Shown: positions 21,313-29,152, numbered from the stretch's first letter. The stretch is 64,000 nucleotides of DNA from Anaerolineae bacterium (GCA_023382655.1 JAHDWK010000016.1:62001-126000), one strand, 5' to 3'. The notes: a model not told the origin generated them from the letters alone. Program-made: numbers and translations.

Positions 21313-22512
21313 TTATTTATCTTCCCACCCAATAATCACCGACGGTTTCCCCTGAATATGAGTCAAAAATAGAATACGATGATTTTCTTTGGGGCCGGTG
21401 AGCCGTAACTGCCGTTGTAGTTTTTCTGGTTCTAATGGCGAACCACGCTTTTTGACGGTGACTTGGCCAATCTGGTTTTGGTGCAGATAGTGGCGCAGTT
21501 GTTTGAGTTGAAACGGCCGTACCGCCTCCACCACATACCGCTTTGCAAAAGGGGTCTCCTGGGGGTCATCGCTGGTTAGATAAGCAATCTCCTCATCAAT
21601 CTTGTTTGCCCCCAACTGCTGCGCCAATGCCTCGACCAGATGCGCCCGGATGACCGCGCTGTCCGGTTCGTATAGATAATGACCAACGGCCGTGACCGGG
21701 GTAGGTTGTGCCGGTAAATCCGCGTCCGTCAGGGAATGACCTTCAGGCAGCAGGGTGGCCCGCCGGTTGGCGTCGCTGCGCAAATCACCCGCCCACAACA
21801 CACACTCCTTCATGTCACCGGTCAGCGAGATAAACTCGGCTTCCACGCCGGGTGGGATTTCCGCATAATCTATGGCCGGGCTGACTTTCACGGCCGTATG
21901 CGCTCCCCATCGTTCTACCAGATTAAGCGGTGGCTGGTACTGATGAACGGAATGAAAGCGACGGCCGTGTTCATCCCGCCGCGCCGGATCAAAAAAGACG
22001 GCCTCCGCCGGCAGCGGAGTCAATTCTACCAGGTCGGCTTGCAAGGGATGAAACTGCGCTCCATGCCCATAAACGCGCACATTCTCTTGCGCCATCGCCA
22101 ACCGCACGGCATCCCACTCAATGCCCGTGACGTGGGCATGAGCCGCCAGCGCCAGCGCATCCCCACCGATGCCGCACCCCAAATCAGCCACCTGGCGAAA
22201 ACCGGCGGCAGCAAAACGTTGTGCCCGATAGTGTGAAATCGTTTCGGCGGAGGCTTGTTCTAGCGCCGGACGGGTGAAAAACATCTGGTCAGCGCGGCTG
22301 AATTTGACGGCGGCTTGCTGACGTAGCATCACCGTTTCCATTATCGCCTGCGCCTGCGTGGGCGGCAACTGCTGCCGCAATTGGGCGGCAATTTGTAGGT
22401 GGTTGTGCGGAGTGATGGGGGTAACGACGAACCCGAAGCGGCTTCGGGCCGTGTCCTTCAGCCACTGTTCCCCCTCTGATGAGAGTAAAAATTGCAGGTC
22501 ATCCAGGGTCAT
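21313..22512 (-). CDS. THUMP-like class I SAM-dependent methyltransferase
   Basis: This 399-residue protein has a SAM-binding motif I (VADLGCGIGGDALAL), an acidic motif II (VTGIEWD) and a substrate-binding motif FFDPARR, followed by a C-terminal region with the VKKRG element seen in THUMP-like-domain methyltransferases. Its substrate is probably RNA, by analogy with that family, but cannot be read from the sequence. I prefer ATG 22512 over one at 22563 because the intervening 51 bp consist of perfect hairpins belonging to the palindrome cluster upstream. It ends next to the shared terminator. The nuclease gene 155 bp upstream points the same way. Confidence 0.8.
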   Translation of the reverse strand: MTLDDLQFLLSSEGEQWLKDTARSRFGFVVTPITPHNHLQIAAQLRQQLPPTQAQAIMETVMLRQQAAVKFSRADQMFFTRPALEQASAETISHYRAQRFAAAGFRQVADLGCGIGGDALALAAHAHVTGIEWDAVRLAMAQENVRVYGHGAQFHPLQADLVELTPLPAEAVFFDPARRDEHGRRFHSVHQYQPPLNLVERWGAHTAVKVSPAIDYAEIPPGVEAEFISLTGDMKECVLWAGDLRSDANRRATLLPEGHSLTDADLPAQPTPVTAVGHYLYEPDSAVIRAHLVEALAQQLGANKIDEEIAYLTSDDPQETPFAKRYVVEAVRPFQLKQLRHYLHQNQIGQVTVKKRGSPLEPEKLQRQLRLTGPKENHRILFLTHIQGKPSVIIGWEDK

Positions 22513-22521
22513 GGGTTTATG

Positions 22522-22645
22522 CCAGGCCGTTGGCCTGGGGATTCCATCCCCAGGCTGAGACAAAAAACGCGCTCAAGCGCGTTGGGTAGAGTACCAACCG
22601 GCTTGAGCCGGTTTGATATACCAGACGCCGAATTCCATTCGGCGG
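22522..22645. repeat. Nested palindrome cluster (BIME-like element)
   Basis: Five short perfect palindromes follow one another: CCAGGCC/GGCCTGG (22522-22538), CCTGGGGAT/ATCCCCAGG with spacer TCC (22534-22554), AACGCGCT/AGCGCGTT with spacer CA (22566-22583), AACCGGCT/AGCCGGTT with spacer TG (22596-22613) and CGCCGAAT/ATTCGGCG with spacer TCC (22626-22644). The last four are arranged symmetrically about GTTGG/CCAAC (22581-22598), so the whole is a large imperfect inverted repeat. No coding potential. Confidence 0.85.
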
Positions 22646-22666
22646 CGATGGTCGGCGTGTGACCGC

Positions 22667-23497
22667 TCAAGGCAATGCCGGTTCTAGTGGCAGCGCCATG
22701 AAGTCATCCGTTTCTTCGTCCGCCAGAATAGGCACGGCCGTACCCACCTCCTGCCGCCCACATAACGCCTGGTAAGCACACACCTGGCACTGGGATCGGT
22801 CTTCCGTTAATGGCCAGACGCCGCCCTCAACCTGCTGTGCCTCAATCTGGGCGACAATGGCGCTGATCTCCGCCCAATTTTGCTCGTGCCATGTCTGGTT
22901 GTAGGTAATGACGCGCGGTTCGTCCGGGGCAGTGACATACCAATAGGTGATGCTGATCTGGTCGGCTGGCAGCGGGTTGTGCCCTTCGCCCCACAAAGCG
23001 GTTCCACCTTCGGCCAGCATCGCCAGGTAGAGGCGCGTTTGCCAGTCATACCGCAGCGTCGTTTCATCGGGCGGTCGCCCTGTTTTCCAATCGTACAGTT
23101 GGGCGAAAGGGATGCCGTTTTTTTCACCGATGACGAGCAGGTCGAAACGGCCGTGCAATAAATGTTTGCCAATCGGAATCGTCAGGGTGAGTTCGGGTAG
23201 GGTACGGACATGGGACATGTTACGGCCGTGGGGTAGCTTTGGCTTGTACTTCTCAAACGTCAGCCACCATCCCCGCAGCGTACGGTCGTCAATTGTGGTT
23301 GTCTCCACCGGCAGCCCTAGAAAATGGCGCTGCGCCAGTTGGTGAAACTGCTGCCCCAGCCCCAGCCGCGCCTCATCCGCCACCGGCAGCGGCGCGGCCG
23401 GCCACGCCGCCCCGTCCAGATACCGCAGTTGAAACCGGCGGCGACATTCCAAAAAAGTAATCAGTTTGCCCCGGCTGAGAAGAAACGTTTCATTCAT
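22667..23497 (-). CDS. PD-(D/E)XK nuclease with predicted Fe-S cluster (Cas4/AddB/RecB-type)
   Basis: This 276-residue protein carries the PD-(D/E)XK catalytic pattern: H52, D119 in GRFDLLVI, D136-W-K138 in YDWKTGR, and Q153 before LYLAM. Four cysteines at C18, C237, C240 and C246 have the spacing of the Fe-S-binding nucleases of the Cas4/AddB group. It should cut or resect DNA, probably in repair or defence. No CRISPR genes or helicase adjoin it, so a Cas4 role is unsupported. The upstream neighbour, 77 bp away on the same strand, is the EAD-TIR gene. The ribosome site is weak. Confidence 0.85.
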   Translation of the reverse strand: MNETFLLSRGKLITFLECRRRFQLRYLDGAAWPAAPLPVADEARLGLGQQFHQLAQRHFLGLPVETTTIDDRTLRGWWLTFEKYKPKLPHGRNMSHVRTLPELTLTIPIGKHLLHGRFDLLVIGEKNGIPFAQLYDWKTGRPPDETTLRYDWQTRLYLAMLAEGGTALWGEGHNPLPADQISITYWYVTAPDEPRVITYNQTWHEQNWAEISAIVAQIEAQQVEGGVWPLTEDRSQCQVCAYQALCGRQEVGTAVPILADEETDDFMALPLEPALP

Positions 23498-23502
23498 AGC
23501 TG

Positions 23503-23573
23503 GTAATCGGTGATCGGTAATCAGTCATTGACCTGTCATTCCGAGTGGAGTCTGCGGAACGAGGAATCTTTCG
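23503..23573. repeat. Two dispersed-repeat-like segments between nuclease and TIR genes
   Basis: Bases 23503-23524 contain an irregular tandem of GTAATCGGTGATCGGTAATC. Bases 23532-23573 contain TGTCATTCCGAG followed by GAACGAGGAATCTTT, a sequence type I recall as widely dispersed in bacterial genomes. The second segment ends two bases before the TIR stop codon. There is no coding potential. Confidence 0.55.
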
Positions 23574-23574
23574 A

Positions 23575-24444
23575 TTATTCCACCAGTTTTTGTTCTACGG
23601 CCGTATACAATTCCTCAAATTGTGATGCCTGGTGCATATCGGCCGTCAGCGTATTCATGTTCTGCAAAATATCCATCAGCCCGGCAATCGTGTTGCGGAT
23701 GCGCGTGTACAGGTCAACATCCTCCCGAATCCCTTGCAAATAGGCTTGCGAATCAATACTCTTCATCGCCTCGTTCAACTGCCTGATCTTGTCATCCCAA
23801 TACTTGATGTACTCAATGCGGTCTATGGCATCGTAAATTTTGGCGTCTGGCAGTACCACCGGGAAAATGCGGGCATAAAAATTGTTATGGTTGGCAATCT
23901 CTACCAGTTCAAACATACAATTCTTGGAACGCAAATACTTATCGCTGAGTACCACCACAATCGCCTGCCCGGCCCCAATTTCCTGCATAAACTCGCGGAT
24001 CAATCCCTTGAACCCCAAATCCCGTTTATCCCGCACCAGGGCAATGCCCCGTTCTTTGAATGATTGGTCAATCTGGTTGACAATGTTTTCACTGTCGCCG
24101 CCCCAGGCATAGGAAACAAACACCTTCTTTTCCCGCAGCGCCGGTGGTGGTGGCAACGTGTTAGGCAGCGGCGGTCTGCCCGGCCCTGGCGGCAGGTTGG
24201 GTTTATATCCATACGGCGTCAAATCCAGGTGAGGGCGGAGGGTGGCCACGGCCGTCATCAACTGCTGTTCCTGCCCCCGTCGTTTGGCAAAACCTTGCAA
24301 ATCTTGGGCCATACGGCTGACGTTCCCCGGCTGCGAAAACACCTCGCCGCCATCATACCCCAGTTCCAAACACAGTTCGTCCAGCTCTATGGCGCTGAAG
24401 CTGCCTCTGAGTTCCTTGAAAAACAGGTTGTAATTGTCTGCCAT
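23575..24444 (-). CDS. EAD-TIR domain protein (putative immune effector)
   Basis: This 289-residue protein has an N-terminal helical domain (about 1-75) with the pattern FSAIELDELCLELGYD, typical of the Death-like effector-associated domains (EAD). A proline-rich linker (82-102) and a TIR domain (about 106-225) follow. The TIR starts KKVFVSYAWGG and contains NCMFEL, whose E179 lies where the catalytic glutamate of TIR NADases is found; cleavage of NAD is therefore plausible but inferred. A helical C-terminal region follows. ATG 24444 has AGGAGG ten bases upstream, and a good promoter precedes it. The same adaptor type occurs in the NACHT protein at 26323, suggesting that the two meet through their EADs. 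Confidence 0.85.
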   Translation of the reverse strand: MADNYNLFFKELRGSFSAIELDELCLELGYDGGEVFSQPGNVSRMAQDLQGFAKRRGQEQQLMTAVATLRPHLDLTPYGYKPNLPPGPGRPPLPNTLPPPPALREKKVFVSYAWGGDSENIVNQIDQSFKERGIALVRDKRDLGFKGLIREFMQEIGAGQAIVVVLSDKYLRSKNCMFELVEIANHNNFYARIFPVVLPDAKIYDAIDRIEYIKYWDDKIRQLNEAMKSIDSQAYLQGIREDVDLYTRIRNTIAGLMDILQNMNTLTADMHQASQFEELYTAVEQKLVE

Positions 24445-24472
24445 GTAACCATTGCCTCCTGAAAACTTGTGG

Positions 24473-24491
24473 CGCGATTTGGCAAATCGCG
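24473..24491. promoter_or_regulatory. Palindrome in TIR gene leader, possible operator
   Basis: CGCGATTT/AAATCGCG with a three-base spacer covers 24473-24491, just downstream of the predicted transcription start of the TIR gene. It could be a repressor site, an mRNA hairpin, or another of the many small palindromes of this genome. Confidence 0.4.
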
Positions 24492-24501
24492 TTACGCCGT
24501 C

Positions 24502-24529
24502 ACTATACAAACGAAACTCAACTTGTCAA
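24502..24529 (-). promoter_or_regulatory. Sigma-70-type promoter of the TIR gene
   Basis: Read on the minus strand, TTGACA (24529-24524) and TATAGT (24507-24502) are 16 bp apart. This is a near-consensus pair, about 60 bp before the TIR start. It overlaps the last codons of the upstream methyltransferase gene, so the TIR gene can be expressed on its own. Confidence 0.65.
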
Positions 24530-26149
24530 GCCAATTTGTTTTTCGCCCACCATCACGGTATTGGTCGGCGGCCAGGGCAGGGGGAGCAAACGGCCGTCCC
24601 CCATCCGCCGATATAACTTCACCTTCCCCTCCCACCGGTTTTGCACAATCCAGGGGTTGGTATACACACGCGAACCACGCGCTGGCTCATTCGGGTTTTC
24701 CAGCACCGTAAAACCGGCCACGGCCAGCGCCGCCTTCCACTGGCTAAAGCTCCAAAACGCAAACGCCTCATGCATTTCGCTGTCCCAATTGTCGGTGTAA
24801 TCCTTCTTGCTCATAAACTCCACCGCCTCTTGCAGCGTCAACACCACATAGGGCACCCCGTCCACCTCTTCCCGGCGATACCGGATCGGCGCGGCCAGAA
24901 AATCCTGGGCAAAGTGGTGGAAACGGCCGTCCGTAGACAGCCCCTCCCCATACTGCCGCCGGGCTTCCGGGTCGGTGGGTGGTTGGGGGTCTGGGGCACG
25001 GCCGTCGGCCGCATTCAGCCACATGTACACCTCCTGCTCCTTCGCCTCCGGTCCCACCACATCCCGGATCACCAGCCGCCCGCCCGCGCGCGTCTGGCGG
25101 AACTTCTCCGCCAGATAGGCCCGCAGCGTCGCCTCCCCCGCGCCATACGACCACAACTCATGGGTCGTCGAATTGCAGATTGTGGTGTCAATTGAACCCG
25201 GCTCAAACAGCGGTTGCGCAATGTTGCGCTGGTGAAAATGCACATACGCCCCGCCAAAATCCCCGGCCCGCAGCCGATCCAGCGCCCGCGCCATAAACTC
25301 CCCGGTAATCTCAATGCCGATCAGGTCCGAATCCGGGAAGTCGGCGGCGATCAGCGCCAGCAGCGCCCCATCTGCGCACCCCTCGTCCACAATTTTGCCG
25401 GGCAGGATCGCCTCTTTGATGTCCCCATATTTCAGGCGAATGATCTCCTGGTTGCCCATGCCGTAGGCATAGGCGGCATAATCCCGGCTGGCCGTCAGGT
25501 CGCCCGATTCCGTCAGCAGCGGGTCACGCCACAGCCTGTGTACCCGGCGCGGCACGTCGGGAAAATCCTGCCACAAGTCAAAGGTCGCCGCCGCCACCTT
25601 TTCCCGCAGTTCGCGGTCACTAAACCACTGGTCGCCTGCCGCTACCAGCTTTTGCAGCAGGTCATTGGGTGTGTCCGGCTGGGGGTCAAAGGCGGATTCG
25701 GCGGGCAGGATGGCAAAGCCCAACTGTTGAAACATCGCCATCACGCCCGGCGTGCAGGTCAGCACGGCGCAGTTCTCCGGCGTCAGCGCCAGGTCGCCTT
25801 CCGTTTGTTCCTCGATCTCCTTCAGCACAAATTCGGCAAAACGGGGGGTGGGGGGGTAATGGGGGATGCCGATGATGCGGTATTGGATGCTAAAGGTCAT
25901 TTCCAACGGCCGGGCAAACCGATCCACGCCAATGGCCCGCACATGAAAGGGGATGGGGTTGTACCGGGCATGTTGCTGGTTGGCCGAGGTGACGGCAAAA
26001 ACGATCTGGTCAATGGGGGTGTTGGTGGGGGGGACACGGCCGTCCACAAACGGCAGCGCCGCCAGCGGCATCCGCAGCAGCCCGCGTAGGTACTGTTCCT
26101 GAAAGGCTGTGTTCAGCAAATGCCGCCCCGGAAAAAGCAAAACCGTCAT
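24518..26149 (-). CDS. Class I SAM-dependent methyltransferase, substrate unknown
   Basis: In this 543-residue protein the Rossmann core begins near residue 255 with IVDEGCADGALLALIA, followed by LIGIEI (acidic motif II) and a strand ending in RLVIRDVVGP. The N-terminal 240 residues contain no domain I recognise, and about 120 residues follow the core. A small-molecule or protein substrate is possible; nothing in the sequence decides. ATG 26149 is preferred; a TTG at 26167 with GGAGGG upstream is an alternative. It sits between the TIR and NACHT genes on the same strand, but REP-like DNA and a hairpin separate it from the NACHT gene, so its link to them is only positional. Confidence 0.7.
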   Translation of the reverse strand: MTVLLFPGRHLLNTAFQEQYLRGLLRMPLAALPFVDGRVPPTNTPIDQIVFAVTSANQQHARYNPIPFHVRAIGVDRFARPLEMTFSIQYRIIGIPHYPPTPRFAEFVLKEIEEQTEGDLALTPENCAVLTCTPGVMAMFQQLGFAILPAESAFDPQPDTPNDLLQKLVAAGDQWFSDRELREKVAAATFDLWQDFPDVPRRVHRLWRDPLLTESGDLTASRDYAAYAYGMGNQEIIRLKYGDIKEAILPGKIVDEGCADGALLALIAADFPDSDLIGIEITGEFMARALDRLRAGDFGGAYVHFHQRNIAQPLFEPGSIDTTICNSTTHELWSYGAGEATLRAYLAEKFRQTRAGGRLVIRDVVGPEAKEQEVYMWLNAADGRAPDPQPPTDPEARRQYGEGLSTDGRFHHFAQDFLAAPIRYRREEVDGVPYVVLTLQEAVEFMSKKDYTDNWDSEMHEAFAFWSFSQWKAALAVAGFTVLENPNEPARGSRVYTNPWIVQNRWEGKVKLYRRMGDGRLLPLPWPPTNTVMVGEKQIGLTS

Positions 26150-26177
26150 ACACCGAGTATAACCCAAACACCCTCCC

Positions 26178-26234
26178 CGTTCGTAGTAGGCGATTCATCG
26201 CCTGCAAAAGGCACTAAAGTGCCTACTACGAACG
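26178..26234. repeat. REP-like nested palindrome (GTTCGTAGTAGG family), copy A
   Basis: Outer arms CGTTCGTAGTAGGC and GCCTACTACGAACG enclose two inner palindromes, GGCGATTCATCGCC and GGCACTAAAGTGCC. Other copies or part copies are at 28414, 29068, 29614, 30179 and 60172. It is typical of REP/BIME elements mobilised by RAYT transposases, a remnant of which is at 29152. Confidence 0.9.
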
Positions 26235-26264
26235 AGGGAGGGGGTGAAAAATTTTTGTAGCGAT

Positions 26265-26284
26265 CTCGCGCCTATGGGCGCGAG
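26265..26284. repeat. 8-bp hairpin downstream of NACHT-FGE gene
   Basis: CTCGCGCC/GGCGCGAG with a four-base loop lies 39 bp after the NACHT gene stop. It may be a terminator-like structure; a T-rich stretch follows some 15 bases later on the minus strand. A related hairpin is at 54226. Confidence 0.6.
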
Positions 26285-26322
26285 AGCCTGCGCAATGGTA
26301 ATGGAGCAGGCAAGAACAGAGA

Positions 26323-29052
26323 TCAGAGATCAGGATGAGATGGGGGACGACGCACCACCAACCGGAAACCGCCGTAGTAGAGACCGCGAACTGTAGGATG
26401 ATAGTGGTCGCGGCACGCAGCGCGGGCGGCGTACTGGTCGAAGTCCCACGAACCGCCGCGCACCACGCGCCGGACCTGTCCATCCAGATTTTCACGGCCG
26501 TCATCTCCCCGATATGGTTCTTCATCTGCCCACCGTGTCTGGCACCATTCCCAGACATTACCGCTCATATCCTGTGCCCCACAAACGGCCGTGCTGTGCG
26601 GGAAAGAGCCAACGGCCGTTGTCCGCCCCACGTCTGCCTCTCTTGAATTGATAATGCCATCCTGCCATTGCTCGCCCCAGGGGTAGGTACGGCCGTCGGT
26701 ATGCCGCGCTGCCCATTCCCATTCCGCCTCCGTCGGCAGCCGGTATGGCTGGCCCGTTTGCGCGCTTAACCAGTTACAATACGCCACCGCCTCATACCAG
26801 CTCACTCCCACCACCGGCTTATTGTCAATGGAGATAAATGGATCATCCCAATGACGCGGTTGGGTCCACTTCTCCTTGCCGCGCTGCTGCCATCCCTCTT
26901 TCGTCCAGAAATCGGGGTTCTCATACCCACCCGCCGCCACAAAAAAGCGGTACTGCGCATTGGTCACCGGATAGCGGGCAATGGCAAACGCGTCCACCTG
27001 CACCCTATACTTCTTTTCACCCATCAAAAACGGCCCCGCCGGAATGGGGATCATCTCCGGCTCCAGCGTACAGACGCCAGGGCGTGGGTCGCCCAACAGC
27101 CCCAGGGCGTCGCCCGCCTCCGCCCGCTGCGGCGGCGTCAGCGCCCCCGCCGCCAGCAGCGCCACCAGCATCCTTTGCAGCCGGGGTAGCACCTTGCGCC
27201 CCACGTCGTCCCGCCGCGCCACCTCCTTGCCCACCACCAGCATCATCCCCGCCGCCAGCCACACCCGGTACCAGCCGCCCGAATCCTCGGCTGCCGGTAC
27301 CCGCTCCGGCAGCACCTCGCGGATGCCATCCAGCGCCTTTTCCACATTGTTCTGGTTAAACACCAGCGTACCCGCCGCCAGATTCAGCACCTCGCGCCAG
27401 CTATCCCCCCGCTGCGCCAGCTTCGGTGCCCCCCGCGAAAAATCTCGCCGCGAGGCCACATAACAGGCCGCCAGATATTCCTGAAAGGTGCGGTGCGGAA
27501 AACGGTAGACGCGCTGCTGCTGCCCGCCGTGCCCCACCAACAAATGCGCCCGCCGCTCCGTGTACTCCACAAACTGCTCCGCCTTCTGGTAACTGCCCAG
27601 GTGGTTTTTGGCAATGCCCATCACCTCCGTCTCGGCAATATCGGCCGACTCCTGCCGGTCGGCCGCCCGGCTGTGGGCCTTCCAGGCGATCTCCCACAAT
27701 AGACGTTCCAACTGCTGCTGGTTCACGCCCAACTGCGCCAGAAAGTCGGGCATCTCCGCGCCGGGGCCGGTCTCTTTGTGCCGCTGCCAGCGCAGCAGCA
27801 GTGTCTCCACACACGCCTGGTAGAGCCGGGCGCGTTCATCTGGCAGCATGCCATGATACGTCTGCACCAGGGCCATGATGGTCAACAGCATCGGGTTTTC
27901 GGCCAGCGGTTGCAGACGGTGGCGGCGGGCGGCCGTTTGTAACTGCCCCGCCATCTGTCTGGCCTGCTCCGCCCCCAATTCTCCCGTTTCCGCCAGTACC
28001 CTATACCAACTGCTGATGAACTGGTCAATCTGCTTCTCGTTGAGCGGCTGCAACGTTTGCACCGGCACACCCTGCGGCGTTTCGGCGGCGGCAAAGGAGA
28101 GGATGCGGCAGGTGGCTACCCAGCGGTTGTCCAGGTACGGCCCTTCACTCAGGGCGGCAATGGCCTGCCACACCGTCGGGCGCTGTTCGAGCGGCACTTC
28201 ATCCACCCCATCCAGCAGCAGCAGCAAGCGCCCCTGCCGCGCCAGCGTGTGCAGGGCGGGCACGGCCTCTTCAAATCCCTCCGCCCGCAGCCGGTTTTCG
28301 ATGTACTGCCAGATGGCCGCCGAAGAATGGGGCGCAAACGGCGTGGCCGCAAAATCACGCAGTTCCACCAGCACCGGCAGCAGCCCGCCCATTGTCCAAT
28401 GACCCTCTTCTTTGTTCGTAATAGGCGATTCATCGCCTTTGTTTGTAGTAGGCAATTTATTGCCTGTTGCCAGCGTTTTTTCCTGTTGCCAGCGCAGCAA
28501 CTTTGTCCACGCCTTGTCAGGGGCCAATCCCTGCTGCGCCAGACAGTGCGTCAGGAACCGCAGCAGCGTAGATTTGCCGGAGCCGGGGTCGCCCAACAAA
28601 ATCAGGCGCGGCCGGTAATGGATGTGGGCCAGGGCGGCGCTGTACCGCTGGTGAATGGTCACGTTTTCCTGTTCGGCATGGGCGGTCTGGTAAACGGCCG
28701 TGCCCGCGTCCAGGTTGATAAACACCTGCTCCAGAGAGACGGCGGCGGCGTCCCGCCCTTGTGGGTCTAGCGGCGCCAACGGCAGGCGGTTGGTGCGTTG
28801 AGCAATCACTTTCAGGTAGGGCTTCACACTGTCCGGCGTGCCCTCGCCCACCGCCCCAAAGCGGCTGATGATCGCTTCCAGTTCCGGCAAACGGTTACGC
28901 CGCTGCATGAATTTGATCAATTCCAGCCCCTTGCCGCCTTTGCCGACGGACGGCAAGCTTTCATAGTCTATTTGCAGGTGAAAGCAGATGGTTCTGAGTT
29001 CGTCTTCACTGACCCGTTCTTGTAAGAAACGCAAAATCTCTGTCTGATTCAT
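26323..29052 (-). CDS. EAD-NACHT (STAND) NTPase with C-terminal FGE-sulfatase/C-lectin-like domain
   Basis: This 909-residue protein has an N-terminal EAD (about 1-66; ELRTICFHLQIDYESLP and KGLELIKFMQRR), a NACHT NTPase with Walker A GDPGSGKST (154-162) and Walker B LLLLLDGVDEV (276-286), helical regulatory regions to about 650, and an FGE-sulfatase-like domain (about 660-905; PIPAGPFLMG, YPVTNAQYRFF, LPTEAEWEWAARH, DMSGNVWEW, RGGSW). The cysteine pair of true formylglycine-generating enzymes is missing from the RGGSW region (only C880 remains), so the domain probably binds a ligand rather than catalysing. STAND proteins of this form are nucleotide switches in immunity or cell death. Residues 195-217 derive from a REP element. 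The start has a weak GAAGAAGAG ribosome site. Confidence 0.9.
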   Translation of the reverse strand: MNQTEILRFLQERVSEDELRTICFHLQIDYESLPSVGKGGKGLELIKFMQRRNRLPELEAIISRFGAVGEGTPDSVKPYLKVIAQRTNRLPLAPLDPQGRDAAAVSLEQVFINLDAGTAVYQTAHAEQENVTIHQRYSAALAHIHYRPRLILLGDPGSGKSTLLRFLTHCLAQQGLAPDKAWTKLLRWQQEKTLATGNKLPTTNKGDESPITNKEEGHWTMGGLLPVLVELRDFAATPFAPHSSAAIWQYIENRLRAEGFEEAVPALHTLARQGRLLLLLDGVDEVPLEQRPTVWQAIAALSEGPYLDNRWVATCRILSFAAAETPQGVPVQTLQPLNEKQIDQFISSWYRVLAETGELGAEQARQMAGQLQTAARRHRLQPLAENPMLLTIMALVQTYHGMLPDERARLYQACVETLLLRWQRHKETGPGAEMPDFLAQLGVNQQQLERLLWEIAWKAHSRAADRQESADIAETEVMGIAKNHLGSYQKAEQFVEYTERRAHLLVGHGGQQQRVYRFPHRTFQEYLAACYVASRRDFSRGAPKLAQRGDSWREVLNLAAGTLVFNQNNVEKALDGIREVLPERVPAAEDSGGWYRVWLAAGMMLVVGKEVARRDDVGRKVLPRLQRMLVALLAAGALTPPQRAEAGDALGLLGDPRPGVCTLEPEMIPIPAGPFLMGEKKYRVQVDAFAIARYPVTNAQYRFFVAAGGYENPDFWTKEGWQQRGKEKWTQPRHWDDPFISIDNKPVVGVSWYEAVAYCNWLSAQTGQPYRLPTEAEWEWAARHTDGRTYPWGEQWQDGIINSREADVGRTTAVGSFPHSTAVCGAQDMSGNVWEWCQTRWADEEPYRGDDGRENLDGQVRRVVRGGSWDFDQYAARAACRDHYHPTVRGLYYGGFRLVVRRPPSHPDL
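26374..26448 (-). other. Variable-region-like segment at the end of the FGE-like domain
   Basis: Residues 869-893 of the NACHT protein, following RGGSW, align in position with the variable region of FGE/C-lectin targets of diversity-generating retroelements. The exposed positions D870, F871, D872, Y874, D882, H883, L891, Y892 and Y893 all use codons ending in C whose template could be AAC, the codon most mutated by adenine-directed retroelements. No reverse transcriptase or template repeat is in this window, so this is a resemblance, not proof. Confidence 0.4.
28414..28466. repeat. REP-like element inside the NACHT coding sequence, copy B
   Basis: GTTCGTAATAGG, the palindrome GGCGATTCATCGCC, TTTGTAGTAGG and the palindrome GGCAATTTATTGCC lie in frame between the Walker A and Walker B coding regions. 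They are translated as part of residues 195-217 (including NKLPTTNKGDESPITNK) without stop or frameshift. Confidence 0.85.
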
Positions 29053-29067
29053 CTCTTCTTCGTTCTC

Positions 29068-29152
29068 GTTCGTAGTAGGCGATTTATCGCCCTCTTCGTT
29101 TGTAGTAGGCGATTTATCGCCTTCAAACGGTACTAAAGTGCCTACTACGAAC
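29068..29152. repeat. REP-like composite element, copy C
   Basis: Two direct GTTCGTAGTAGG/TTTGTAGTAGG units, each followed by the palindrome GGCGATTTATCGCC, are closed by an inverted unit with AAAGTGCCTACTACGAAC. It lies between the NACHT start and the RAYT remnant, so it makes up most of the NACHT 5' leader. Confidence 0.9.

Noticed and set aside
22522..22645. Possible CRISPR array or tRNA cluster suggested by successive hairpins
   Set aside because: The units differ in sequence, spacing is irregular and no tRNA features (anticodon arm, T-loop) are present; it is a palindrome cluster.
22667..23497. Cas4 of a CRISPR system
   Set aside because: The Fe-S nuclease motifs fit, but there is no CRISPR array, cas1, cas2 or effector in the window.
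25214..26089. A 291-codon plus-strand open frame
   Set aside because: It is antisense to the methyltransferase gene; the product is a basic, His/Arg-rich shadow sequence.
26323..27070. Active formylglycine-generating enzyme
   Set aside because: The catalytic cysteine pair is not present in the RGGSW region, and no sulfatase gene is nearby; a binding role fits better.
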